This document shows positions 9,128 through 16,475 of a stretch of 64,000 nt of DNA, piece after piece. The stretch spans positions 7,552,001 to 7,616,000 of the forward strand of contig NZ_CP109171.1 of assembly GCF_036246005.1 (NCBI RefSeq). Direction: 5' to 3'. The notes below the pieces were generated by a model that saw only the letters and a list, made by a program, of their open reading frames with translations, searched no databases and was not told the origin of the DNA. This DNA is from Streptomyces sp. NBC_01723 (lineage in GTDB: Bacteria; Actinomycetota; Actinomycetes; Streptomycetales; Streptomycetaceae). Position 1 is the first letter of the stretch. Each line of letters begins with the position of its first letter. Position numbers and translations under genes: made by a program.

Positions 9128-10264
9128 ATGAGGCGCTTGGGAAGCACGCGAGGCACGGTACGGCCGATTCGAACCGTTCGCGGGCGCACGGGGCGCAGGG
9201 CGCTCGCGGGGGCGGTCTGCGCGGCGGCGCTGGCCGCGCTGACGACCGTACCGGCGCAGGCCGGCCAGCCGTCGCACGGGGAGCGGAACCGGCCGCACTG
9301 GGAGCTCAAGGGCACCGGGGCGCCCGACGCCCGGTTCCGGGGGCTCGCCGCCGTCAGCCGGCACACCGCGTGGCTGGCCGGCTCCGGGGGCACCGTCCTG
9401 CGCACCACCGACGGCGGTGACACCTGGCGCGACGTCTCCCCGCCGGGCGCCGGCGACCTGGAGTTCCGGGACGTCGAGGCCTTCGACGCCCGCCGGGCCG
9501 TGGTCCTGGCCATCGGAGAGGGCGAGGCGTCCAGGGTCTACCGCACCGCCGACGGCGGAGCCACCTGGACGGAGTCCTTCCGCAACACCGACGCGCGGGC
9601 CTTCTACGACTGCCTCACCTTCTTCGACTCCCGGCACGGACTCGCCATGAGCGACCCGGTGGACGGGAAGTTCCGCATCCTGTCCACCCGCGACGGCGGC
9701 CGCTCCTGGAAGGTGCTCCCGGACCGGGGCATGCCGGCCGCGCAGGACGGCGAGGCCGGGTTCGCGGCCAGTGGCCAGTGCCTGGTCTCCTCCGGTCCGA
9801 GGGACGTGTGGCTGGCCACCGGCGGTGCCGCACGCGCGCGCGTGCTGCACTCCGCCGACCGGGGGCTGACCTGGACGGCCACCGACGCGCCGATCCCGGC
9901 GGGCGACCCGGCGCGGGGCGTCTTCGCCCTCGCCTTCCGCGACCGGGCCCACGGCCTCGCGGTCGGCGGCGACTACCGCCCCGACCAGAGTTCGCCGCGG
10001 GCGGCGGCACGGACCGCTGACGCCGGCCGCACCTGGCGCCCCGCCGACGGGCCGCCGCCGGCCTACCGTTCCGGCGTCGCCTGGCTCCCGCACAGCCGCA
10101 CCGCCGCCCTCGCGGTCGGCCCCACCGGCACCGACCTCACCACGGACGGCGGCCGCACCTGGCGCACCGTCGACACCGGCTCCTACGACACCGTGGACTG
10201 CACGCCCGACCTGGGCTGTTGGGCCGCCGGCGAGCAGGGCAGGGCCGCCCGCCTGGAGTGGTGA
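9128..10264 (+). CDS. Secreted Asp-box (BNR/Ycf48-like) beta-propeller protein
   Basis: This 378-residue protein has a twin-Arg-rich N-terminus and a hydrophobic core (ALAGAVCAAALAALTTV) ending in AQAG, a probable signal peptide. Six Asp-box repeats follow: TTDGGDTW, TADGGATW, TRDGGRSW, SADRGLTW, TADAGRTW and TTDGGRTW. They are spaced as in a beta-propeller of the Ycf48/sialidase type. Annotations often call such proteins oxidoreductases, but I see no cofactor motif; an extracellular binding protein is more likely. Two Cys pairs in the C-terminal part could form disulphides. ATG 9128 is chosen because the signal peptide begins there and a -10 box lies eight bases upstream. Partner unknown. 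Confidence 0.75.
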   Translation: MRRLGSTRGTVRPIRTVRGRTGRRALAGAVCAAALAALTTVPAQAGQPSHGERNRPHWELKGTGAPDARFRGLAAVSRHTAWLAGSGGTVLRTTDGGDTWRDVSPPGAGDLEFRDVEAFDARRAVVLAIGEGEASRVYRTADGGATWTESFRNTDARAFYDCLTFFDSRHGLAMSDPVDGKFRILSTRDGGRSWKVLPDRGMPAAQDGEAGFAASGQCLVSSGPRDVWLATGGAARARVLHSADRGLTWTATDAPIPAGDPARGVFALAFRDRAHGLAVGGDYRPDQSSPRAAARTADAGRTWRPADGPPPAYRSGVAWLPHSRTAALAVGPTGTDLTTDGGRTWRTVDTGSYDTVDCTPDLGCWAAGEQGRAARLEW

Positions 10265-10336
10265 CGCCGGACGGGGAGGGGTGTTGGTCCGTGATGTGGG
10301 TACCCGCTCGCCGAACGTGAGAGGAAGTGAGCGGAC

Positions 10337-10666
10337 ATGCCGCGCGGTTCCAGCACCAAACGCGAACGTCAGTACGAGCACATCAAGGACAGCGCCGAGG
10401 ACCGCGGAGAGAGCACCGGCCGCGCCAAGGAGATCGCGGCCCGGACGGTCAACAAGGAGCGCGCCCGGTCGGGCGAGTCGAAGACCGCCAGTCGCACGTC
10501 GACCCGGGACATGTCGCCGAGCGAGCGGGGCGGCCGGCGGTCGGGCCGCGGCGAGGGACCGCAGGGGCCCACGTACGACCAGCTCTACGAAGAGGCCAAG
10601 CGCCGCAACGTGCACGGCCGTTCGAACATGAACAAGAGCGATCTGCGACGCGCCCTCGGCAAGTGA
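10337..10666 (+). CDS. Small basic protein, 'plasmid stabilisation' type with Rho-N-like end
   Basis: This 109-residue hydrophilic protein is very rich in Arg, Lys, Ser and Gly. The N-terminal half (YEHIKDSAEDRGES...) is probably disordered. The C-terminal 35 residues (TYDQLYEEAKRRNVHGRSNM, then KSDLRRALG) resemble the small helical SAP/Rho N-terminal fold that binds nucleic acid. Homologues in Streptomyces are labelled plasmid stabilisation proteins without experimental basis as far as I know. The ATG follows GAGAGGAAGTGAGCGGAC, a good ribosome binding site. A chromosome- or RNA-associated role is only inferred from composition. Confidence 0.65.
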   Translation: MPRGSSTKRERQYEHIKDSAEDRGESTGRAKEIAARTVNKERARSGESKTASRTSTRDMSPSERGGRRSGRGEGPQGPTYDQLYEEAKRRNVHGRSNMNKSDLRRALGK

Positions 10667-10679
10667 GCCGTACCGCCCT

Positions 10680-10976
10680 CTAGGCGAGCGTCTCCCGGTA
10701 CGGCTCCAGCGCCGGGGCCGTCTTCGTGGCGACGAACTCCGTGACGCGGTACGCGCACACACCGGCCCGGACGAACGGGTCGCCCGCGGTGATCTCCTCG
10801 ATCCGCGCACGGTCCTCCGCGACGGCGATGATCACCCCGCCGTCGCGGGGTTCCTTGCGCCCGGACGCCAGGAACACGCCCTGCCCGTACAGCTCGTCCA
10901 GCCAGGCCACATGGTCCGCCAGGACGGCGTCGACGGCTTCGAGCGGGGCGGTGTAGGACAGCTCCAGTACGAACAT
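10680..10976 (-). CDS. YciI family protein
   Basis: This 98-residue protein has the YciI/YCII-related alpha-beta fold (dimeric ferredoxin-like). The typical His-Asp pair region is visible in LADHVAWLDEL and ends with a segment like GDPFVRAGV. Members are usually of unknown function; a few act as small hydrolases or dehydrochlorinase-like enzymes. ATG 10976 is chosen because it begins the conserved strand FVLELSYTAP and because TAGGCT lies seven bases upstream, predicting a leaderless message. It is divergent from endonuclease V and the promoters overlap. Confidence 0.75.
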   Translation of the reverse strand: MFVLELSYTAPLEAVDAVLADHVAWLDELYGQGVFLASGRKEPRDGGVIIAVAEDRARIEEITAGDPFVRAGVCAYRVTEFVATKTAPALEPYRETLA

Positions 10977-10983
10977 GATCGCG

Positions 10984-11008
10984 AGCCTACTGCGGGCTCC
11001 CCTAGGCT
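10984..11008. promoter_or_regulatory. Back-to-back TAGGCT -10 boxes for yciI-like gene and nfi
   Basis: TAGGCT occurs on the minus strand (10989-10984), seven bases before the YciI-like ATG, and on the plus strand (11003-11008), ten bases before the endonuclease V ATG. The two start codons are 42 bases apart, so both promoters occupy the same DNA and their -35 regions must overlap the opposite -10. Confidence 0.5.
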
Positions 11009-11018
11009 TGCCCCCACC

Positions 11019-11720
11019 ATGACGCCCGTGACCGTGCAGACCCCCGCCGACTGGCCCGCGACCGAGGAGCGGGCGCGCGCCGTCCAGGACGGGCTGCGCG
11101 CGCGGGTCGTCCTCGACGAGACCGGCCCGCCGCCCGGTACGGGCACGGTGACCGGCGTCGACGTGGCCTACGACGACGAACGGGACGTGGTCGCGGCGGC
11201 GGCCGTCGTGCTGGACGCCGCGACCCTCGCCGTCGTCGCGGAGGCCACCGCCGTAGGACGGATCTCCTTCCCCTACGTCCCGGGCCTGCTCGCCTTCCGG
11301 GAGATCCCGACCGTCCGCGCCGCGCTGGACGCCCTGCCGTGCCCGCCCGGCCTGGTCGTCTGCGACGGGTACGGCCTGGCCCACCCGCGCCGCTTCGGCC
11401 TCGCCAGCCACCTGGGCGTGCTCACCGGCCTGCCCACCATCGGCGTGGCCAAGAACCCCTTCACCTTCACGTACGACGAGCCGGCCGCCCCGCGCGGCAG
11501 TACGTCCCCGCTGCTCGCCGGCGCCGAGGAGGTCGGGCGCGCGGTGCGCACGCGCGACGGCGTGAAGCCGGTCTTCGTCTCCGTCGGTCACCGGGTGAGC
11601 CTCGGCAACGCCTGCGCGCACACGCTGGCCCTGGCGCCCGCCTTCCGTCTGCCGGAGACCACTCGCAGGGCCGACGCCCTGTGCCGCGCGGCGCTGCGGG
11701 CCGCCGCCTACCCGGCCTGA
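11019..11720 (+). CDS. nfi: Endonuclease V (deoxyinosine 3' endonuclease)
   Basis: This 233-residue endonuclease V nicks DNA (and in some species RNA) near deoxyinosine and other deaminated bases. Family motifs are visible: the metal-binding Asp in TGVDVAY near residue 45, the wedge-type stretch FPYVPGLLAFRE, VVCDGYGLAHPRRFGLASHLG with the second Asp, and IGVAKNPF. Length is normal. ATG 11019 starts the conserved N-terminus; there is no ribosome binding site but a TAGGCT box is close upstream. The stop codon overlaps the end of the convergent small gene by 13 bases. Confidence 0.9.
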   Translation: MTPVTVQTPADWPATEERARAVQDGLRARVVLDETGPPPGTGTVTGVDVAYDDERDVVAAAAVVLDAATLAVVAEATAVGRISFPYVPGLLAFREIPTVRAALDALPCPPGLVVCDGYGLAHPRRFGLASHLGVLTGLPTIGVAKNPFTFTYDEPAAPRGSTSPLLAGAEEVGRAVRTRDGVKPVFVSVGHRVSLGNACAHTLALAPAFRLPETTRRADALCRAALRAAAYPA

Positions 11721-11902
11721 CCCTCGACGCTCCAGCGGCCCACCTCCTGGTACGCCGAGTCGTGGATCGGCGAACCGTCGCCGGGCCGCAGCGCGTAGTG
11801 GTGCAGGTTGCCGCCCCAGTAGCGCAGGATGCGCTGCAGCTCGCCGGTGGGGTCCTCGGCGACCGCGCCCTCGTCCATGGTGACTTCGAGAAGGAACTTC
11901 AT
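11708..11902 (-). CDS. Small conserved-looking protein of unknown function (64 aa)
   Basis: A 64-residue acidic protein that I do not recognise. It begins KFLLEVTMDEGA, contains GELQRILRYWGGNLHHYAL, and ends near EVGRWSVEGQAG. It has no membrane segment, signal or Cys. The clean codon bias supports coding. ATG 11902 is preceded by a weak GAGGGT; the frame is open further upstream but in sequence without bias. It ends convergently inside the last 13 bases of the endonuclease V gene, so transcripts of the two would be complementary at their ends. Confidence 0.6.
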   Translation of the reverse strand: MKFLLEVTMDEGAVAEDPTGELQRILRYWGGNLHHYALRPGDGSPIHDSAYQEVGRWSVEGQAG

Positions 11903-12034
11903 ACCCTCAAGGGTTTCATTGAACTTCCCGTGGAGACTTCGGCCGCGTCGCACCGGTCGTGCCGGTCGAGACGGGCGGGAAAGCCTCAAAGCGCGGGCAG
12001 GGCGGCTGGGCGGGACCGCCCAGGTCGCCTGAGT

Positions 12035-12046
12035 ATCCGTACGGAT
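12035..12046. repeat. Perfect 12-base palindrome upstream of a small membrane gene
   Basis: ATCCGTACGGAT is fully self-complementary. It lies 22 bases before the putative -10 (CAGGCT, 12069-12074) of the next gene, next to the expected -35, so it may be an operator. Confidence 0.4.
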
Positions 12047-12081
12047 GTGCCGTCACCCGCCGCCCCGGCAGGCTGGACCGC

Positions 12082-12228
12082 ATGACGACACGCCGGACAC
12101 CCGAGTACCCCGCCCGCCCCGGCCGCCCCGTCGGCCGGACCGCCCTCGCGGGGCTGGCGCTGGCGGTGGTGGCGGGGCTGGCCTGGGTCGGCGGAATGAT
12201 CTACACGATCGTCGGCTGGACGGGATGA
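12082..12228 (+). CDS. Small single-span membrane protein (48 aa)
   Basis: A 48-residue protein with a charged N-terminus (TTRRTPEYPARPGRPVG) and one hydrophobic helix (LAGLALAVVAGLAWVGGMIY) ending in a short tail. It is probably an inner-membrane microprotein with its N-terminus inside. I do not recognise a family. ATG 12082 has no ribosome binding site; CAGGCT lies seven bases upstream, matching the leaderless arrangement of several neighbours. Codon bias supports translation. Confidence 0.55.
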   Translation: MTTRRTPEYPARPGRPVGRTALAGLALAVVAGLAWVGGMIYTIVGWTG

Positions 12229-12256
12229 TCCCCGCCCCGGCCGAACGAGGGGCCCC

Positions 12257-13435
12257 TCAGTGGGTCGCGGCCACCCGGAAGCGGATGCCCGCCGCCACCA
12301 GCCGCTCGGTCAGCGCGTCGCCCATCGCGACGGCCGTGGTGACCTGGCCGGACGTCGGCGGCAGTTCGTCGAGGGCGAGGCAGAGCGCCGCCTCGGCGAA
12401 CATCTTCGCCGTCTCGTCGTAACCCGGGTCGCCGCCCGCGACCTCCGTGAACACCTTGCGCCCGCCCCCCTCGCCGACGAAGCGGACCGAGAACCAGCTC
12501 TTGGCGCGCTTCTCGGCGCTCGGGCCCTCACCGGGCTTGAGCCGCCCGGACAGCCAGCGCCGCGCGGGCGGGACCTGAGCCACCGCCAGCAGCGCGCCCA
12601 CGGCCGCCACTCCGCCCACCGCCACCGGCAGACGCCGGACGGCCGCGTAGTGGCGGTAGCGGAAGTCGGGGCCGTAGCGGTCCAGGGCCTTCGCGGAGCG
12701 CCGTACGACCTGCGCGTCGATGGTCGGCAGCGGCAGCGCCCAGGCCCCCACCTCACCCGCGAAGCGCGGCGTGCCCGTCGGCGTGACGGCACGGCGGCCC
12801 ACCAGACGCGGTTCGTGCCGCCGGCGTTCTACGGCCGCGGCCCGCAGCTGCCGCCCGCGCGCGAACTGGCCGAGCGCGGAGGCGAAGGTGCCGCCGGAGA
12901 AGGTCGCGTCGACGCTCACGAAGCCGTCCACGGTGAGCGGCACACCCTCCGGCAGCTGCCGCACGGTGAAGTACACGCCCAGGTCGTGCGGGATCGAGTC
13001 GAAACCGCAGGCGTGCACCAGACGGGCGCCGGTCTCCCGCGCGCGGGCGTCGTGGCGCACGTAGGTGAGGTCCACGAACTCCGGCTCGCCGGTGAGGTCG
13101 AGGTAGTCCGTGCCGCTGTCCGCGCAGGCGGCGGCCAGGGCGTCGCCGTACTGGACGTAGGGGCCGACCGTGGTGGCCACCACGCGCGCCTGTCCGGCGA
13201 GTTCGCGCAGCGAGTCCGGATCGGACACGTCCGCCCGCAGCACGCCGGCGTCCGGCGCGCCCGGCAGCCGGTCGCGCAGCCGGCGCAGCTTCTCCTCGCC
13301 GCGGCCGGCGATCGCCCAGCGCAGCCCCTCGGGGGCGTGCGCGGCGAGATACCGCGCGGTCAGTTCTCCGACGAACCCCGTCGCTCCGAAGAGCACGATG
13401 TCGTACGGCCGGTCGGCCCTTTTCAGCCTGCTCAT
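12257..13435 (-). CDS. Trans-acting enoyl reductase / saccharopine dehydrogenase-like protein
   Basis: This 392-residue protein has an N-terminal Rossmann fold (DIVLFGATGFVGELTARYL, Gly-rich loop near residue 15) and the C-terminal layout of the saccharopine-dehydrogenase-like family. That family includes the mycobacterial trans-acting enoyl reductases that act with polyketide synthases on lipid chains. A hydrophobic stretch (VAVGGVAAVGALLAVAQV) near residue 270 suggests membrane contact, as in eukaryotic SCCPDH proteins. The start ATG 13435 has GAAGGGA four bases upstream. No partner synthase is nearby, so the substrate is open. Confidence 0.75.
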   Translation of the reverse strand: MSRLKRADRPYDIVLFGATGFVGELTARYLAAHAPEGLRWAIAGRGEEKLRRLRDRLPGAPDAGVLRADVSDPDSLRELAGQARVVATTVGPYVQYGDALAAACADSGTDYLDLTGEPEFVDLTYVRHDARARETGARLVHACGFDSIPHDLGVYFTVRQLPEGVPLTVDGFVSVDATFSGGTFASALGQFARGRQLRAAAVERRRHEPRLVGRRAVTPTGTPRFAGEVGAWALPLPTIDAQVVRRSAKALDRYGPDFRYRHYAAVRRLPVAVGGVAAVGALLAVAQVPPARRWLSGRLKPGEGPSAEKRAKSWFSVRFVGEGGGRKVFTEVAGGDPGYDETAKMFAEAALCLALDELPPTSGQVTTAVAMGDALTERLVAAGIRFRVAATH

Positions 13436-13547
13436 GACATCCCTTCGTCACCCGTCGGCAATCCCCGGGTCCGCAGCACGCGCCGTTGCCGGTGGCTGAG
13501 GCTAGCGTGAGGAGCGTGGAGTCCGTCGACGACCCCGGAGGCATCGC

Positions 13548-13934
13548 GTGGCCGTGCCCAGGAGTGCCCTGAAAAAATGGGAGAAAGTCCGTGAGTTCGC
13601 CCTCGGCATGCCGGACGCCGTGGAGGAGTTCCCGTGGGGCGAGTCCGTCGCGAAGGTCAACAAGAAGGTGTTCGTCTTCCTCGGTGTGACCGACGGCAGC
13701 CACCCCCTGGGCATCACCCTCAAGCTCACCGGCGAGGAGGCGCATGCCCATGCCCTGTCCTGTCCCGGCGCCGAACCCGCGGGGTACGGCCTGGGCAGGT
13801 CGGGCTGGGTGAGCGTCCCGTTGCAGGACCGGGGTGCCCCCGACGCCGGGCTGCTCCGCGACTGGGTGGAGGAGAGCTACCGCACCGTGGCTCCCCGTCG
13901 GCTGGCGGTGCGGCTGGACGCCCGCGGCGCATAA
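13548..13934 (+). CDS. MmcQ/YjbR family protein
   Basis: This 128-residue member of the MmcQ/YjbR family has a CyaY-like alpha-beta fold, sometimes described as DNA-binding but without a proven role. Marks include LGMPDAVEEFPWGESVAKVNKKVF, the hallmark PWG/KVxxKxF pattern, and a C-terminal LRDWVEESYRTVAPRRL. Length is normal for the family. GTG 13548 has GGAGG six bases upstream. It precedes the fatty-acid gene group in the same orientation but is separated by 96 bases that contain a promoter-like CATAAT, so it is probably not part of that operon. Confidence 0.8.
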   Translation: MAVPRSALKKWEKVREFALGMPDAVEEFPWGESVAKVNKKVFVFLGVTDGSHPLGITLKLTGEEAHAHALSCPGAEPAGYGLGRSGWVSVPLQDRGAPDAGLLRDWVEESYRTVAPRRLAVRLDARGA

Positions 13935-13951
13935 TGGGCTAAGCGCTTGCT
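13930..13951 (+). promoter_or_regulatory. Promoter and AAGCGCTT operator before the CoA-transferase gene
   Basis: CATAAT (13930-13935), a near-consensus -10, is followed at 13940-13951 by TAAGCGCTTGCT, which contains the 8-base palindrome AAGCGCTT. The site would cover the transcription start. Similar AAGCGCTTGCT sequences lie, from memory, before other actinobacterial acyl-CoA genes; the regulator is not identified. Confidence 0.4.
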
Positions 13952-14030
13952 CGTCCGGGTCTTGTGCCCAGTGGAACACGTTCTTAGCATCACTGGTGTT
14001 ACATCGGTTGTGTCACAGAGCGGGGATGCG

Positions 14031-15215
14031 ATGCCGAAAGCCAGGACACCGGCCCGGGCCACGGGCGAGGGCCCGCTCTCCGGTGTGCGCGTGGTCGAGC
14101 TGGCCGGCATCGGCCCGGGGCCGTTCGCGGCCATGCTCCTCGCCGACCTCGGCGCCGACGTCGTACGCGTCGACCGCCCCGGCGGCCCGGGACTCGGCGT
14201 CGACCCGGCGCACGACGTCACCAACCGCAACAAGCGCTCCGTGCTCGTCGACCTCAAGGCGCCGGACGGCCCCGAGCGGGTCCTCGCCCTCGCCGAACGC
14301 GCCGACGTGCTGATCGAGGGATACCGCCCGGGCGTCGCCGAACGGCTCGGCGTGGGCCCCGAGCCCTGCCACGCCCGCAACCCGCGCCTCGTGTACGGCA
14401 GGATGACCGGCTGGGGCCAGGAGGGCCCGCTCGCCGAACGCGCCGGTCACGACATCGGGTACATCGCGCTGACCGGCACCCTCGGCATGATCGGCGACCC
14501 CGGCCGCCCGCCCGCCGTCCCCGCCAACCTCCTGGGCGACTACGCCGGCGGCTCCCTCTACCTGGTCGTCGGGGTCCTCGCCGCCCTGCACCACGCGCGT
14601 GCGACGGGCACCGGCCAGGTCGTGGACGCCGCGATCGTCGACGGCACCGCCCACCTCTCCTCGATGATCCACGGCATGCTCGCCGCCGGCGCCTGGCAGG
14701 ACCGGCGCGGCGCCAACCTCCTCGACGGCGGCTGCCCCTTCTACGGCACCTACGAGACCGGCGACGGCCGGTACATGGCGGTCGGGGCCCTGGAGCAGCG
14801 CTTCTACACCGAGTTCATGGAGCTGCTCGGCATCCCCGGCCTGGCGCCCGCCCGCGACGACCCGGCCCGCTGGCCCGAGCTGCGCGCGGCCGTCGCCGAC
14901 CGGTTCGCGTCCCGCACCCGCGACGAGTGGACGTCCGTGTTCGCCGACTCCGACGCCTGCGTGGCCCCCGTCCTCACGCTGCGCGAGGCACCGCACCACC
15001 CCCACCTCGCCGCCCGCGCCACCTTCACCGACCACGACGGCCTCACCCAGCCGGCCCCCGCACCCCGCTTCTCCGCGACCCCCACCGCCGTCCGCACCGG
15101 GCCCGTGCTGCCCGGCGCCGACACCGACGCCGTGGCCCGCGACTGGGACCTGCCCCGCGAGGGCGGACCGACTCGTGTCCCTCACCCGAACAGCCCTGTG
15201 AAGAACCCTCAGTGA
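14031..15215 (+). CDS. CaiB/BaiF-type CoA transferase (alpha-methylacyl-CoA racemase-like)
   Basis: This 394-residue family III CoA-transferase/racemase superfamily protein has hallmarks including [31 protein letters not shown] at the N-terminus, [12 protein letters not shown], and [14 protein letters not shown]. The region with [13 protein letters not shown] holds the Asp used as acyl-anhydride nucleophile or racemisation base in relatives. With the thiolase and FadB-type gene next to it, a racemase that prepares methyl-branched acyl-CoA for beta-oxidation is plausible; CoA transfer is the alternative. ATG 14031 is chosen as the start close before the conserved N-terminus; the ribosome binding site is weak. 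Confidence 0.83.
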   Translation: MPKARTPARATGEGPLSGVRVVELAGIGPGPFAAMLLADLGADVVRVDRPGGPGLGVDPAHDVTNRNKRSVLVDLKAPDGPERVLALAERADVLIEGYRPGVAERLGVGPEPCHARNPRLVYGRMTGWGQEGPLAERAGHDIGYIALTGTLGMIGDPGRPPAVPANLLGDYAGGSLYLVVGVLAALHHARATGTGQVVDAAIVDGTAHLSSMIHGMLAAGAWQDRRGANLLDGGCPFYGTYETGDGRYMAVGALEQRFYTEFMELLGIPGLAPARDDPARWPELRAAVADRFASRTRDEWTSVFADSDACVAPVLTLREAPHHPHLAARATFTDHDGLTQPAPAPRFSATPTAVRTGPVLPGADTDAVARDWDLPREGGPTRVPHPNSPVKNPQ

Positions 15216-15226
15216 AAGGCCTGCCA

Positions 15227-16441
15227 GTGACCACCGAAGCGTACGTGTACGACGCGATCCGCACCCCGCGCGGACGCGGCAAGGCGAGCGGCGCCCTGCA
15301 CGGCACGAAGCCCGTCGACCTGGTCGTCGGCCTCATCCACGAGATCCGCGCCCGCTTCCCGGACCTGGACCCCGCCGCGGTCGACGACGTCGTCCTCGGC
15401 GTCGTCGGTCCCGTCGGCGACCAGGGCTCCGACATCGCCCGCATCGCCGCCATCGCCGCGGGACTGCCCGACACCGTGGCCGGCGTCCAGGAGAACCGCT
15501 TCTGCGCCTCGGGCCTGGAGGCCGTCAACCTGGCCGCCGCCAAGGTGCGTTCCGGCTGGGAGGACCTGGTCCTCGCGGGGGGCGTCGAGTCCATGTCCCG
15601 GGTGCCGATGGCCTCGGACGGCGGCGCCTGGTTCAACGACCCGATGACCAACCTCGCCACCAACTTCGTGCCGCAGGGCATCGGCGCCGACCTGATCGCC
15701 ACCATCGAGGGCTTCTCCCGCCGCGACGTGGACGAGTACGCGGCCCTCTCCCAGGAGCGCGCGGCCACCGCCTGGAAGGACGGCCGCTTCGAGCGCTCCG
15801 TCGTCCCCGTGCGGGACCGCGCCGGCCTCACCGTCCTCGACCACGACGAACACCCGCGCCCCGGCACCACCGCCGACTCCCTCGCGGGCCTCAAGCCGTC
15901 CTTCGCCGACATCGGCGAACTCGGCGGTTTCGACGCCGTCGCGCTGCAGAAGTACCACTGGGTCGAGAAGATCGACCACGTCCACCACGCGGGCAACTCC
16001 TCCGGCATCGTGGACGGCGCCTCCCTGGTCGCCATCGGCTCCCAGGAGGTCGGCGACCGCTACGGCCTGCGCCCGCGCGCCCGGATCGTCTCGGCCGCCG
16101 TGTCCGGCTCCGAGCCCACCATCATGCTCACCGGCCCCGCCCCGGCCACCCGCAAGGCGCTCGCCAAGGCCGGGCTCACCATCGACGACATCGACCTGAT
16201 CGAGATCAACGAGGCGTTCGCCGCGGTCGTCCTGCGCTTCGTCAAGGACATGGGCCTGTCCCTCGACAAGGTCAACGTCAACGGCGGCGCCATCGCGCTC
16301 GGCCACCCCCTCGGCGCCACCGGCGCGATGATCCTCGGCACGCTCGTGGACGAACTGGAGCGCCAGGACAAGCGGTACGGCCTCGCCACCCTGTGCGTGG
16401 GCGGCGGCATGGGCATCGCCACGATCGTCGAGCGCGTCTGA
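15227..16441 (+). CDS. fadA: Acetyl-CoA acyltransferase (thiolase)
   Basis: This 404-residue thiolase catalyses the last step of beta-oxidation, CoA-dependent cleavage of 3-ketoacyl-CoA. The acyl-accepting Cys is residue 93 in [12 protein letters not shown]; the catalytic His lies in [15 protein letters not shown] and the second Cys in TLCVGGGMG near the C-terminus. Length is normal for the FadA type. GTG 15227 is chosen because GAAAGG stands seven bases upstream; another GTG at 15212 would overlap the previous stop codon. It sits between the CoA transferase and the FadB-type gene, and all three are probably co-transcribed. Confidence 0.93.
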   Translation: MTTEAYVYDAIRTPRGRGKASGALHGTKPVDLVVGLIHEIRARFPDLDPAAVDDVVLGVVGPVGDQGSDIARIAAIAAGLPDTVAGVQENRFCASGLEAVNLAAAKVRSGWEDLVLAGGVESMSRVPMASDGGAWFNDPMTNLATNFVPQGIGADLIATIEGFSRRDVDEYAALSQERAATAWKDGRFERSVVPVRDRAGLTVLDHDEHPRPGTTADSLAGLKPSFADIGELGGFDAVALQKYHWVEKIDHVHHAGNSSGIVDGASLVAIGSQEVGDRYGLRPRARIVSAAVSGSEPTIMLTGPAPATRKALAKAGLTIDDIDLIEINEAFAAVVLRFVKDMGLSLDKVNVNGGAIALGHPLGATGAMILGTLVDELERQDKRYGLATLCVGGGMGIATIVERV

Positions 16442-16475
16442 TCCCCTCCCGACGGATTCCCTGGAGCACACCCTC

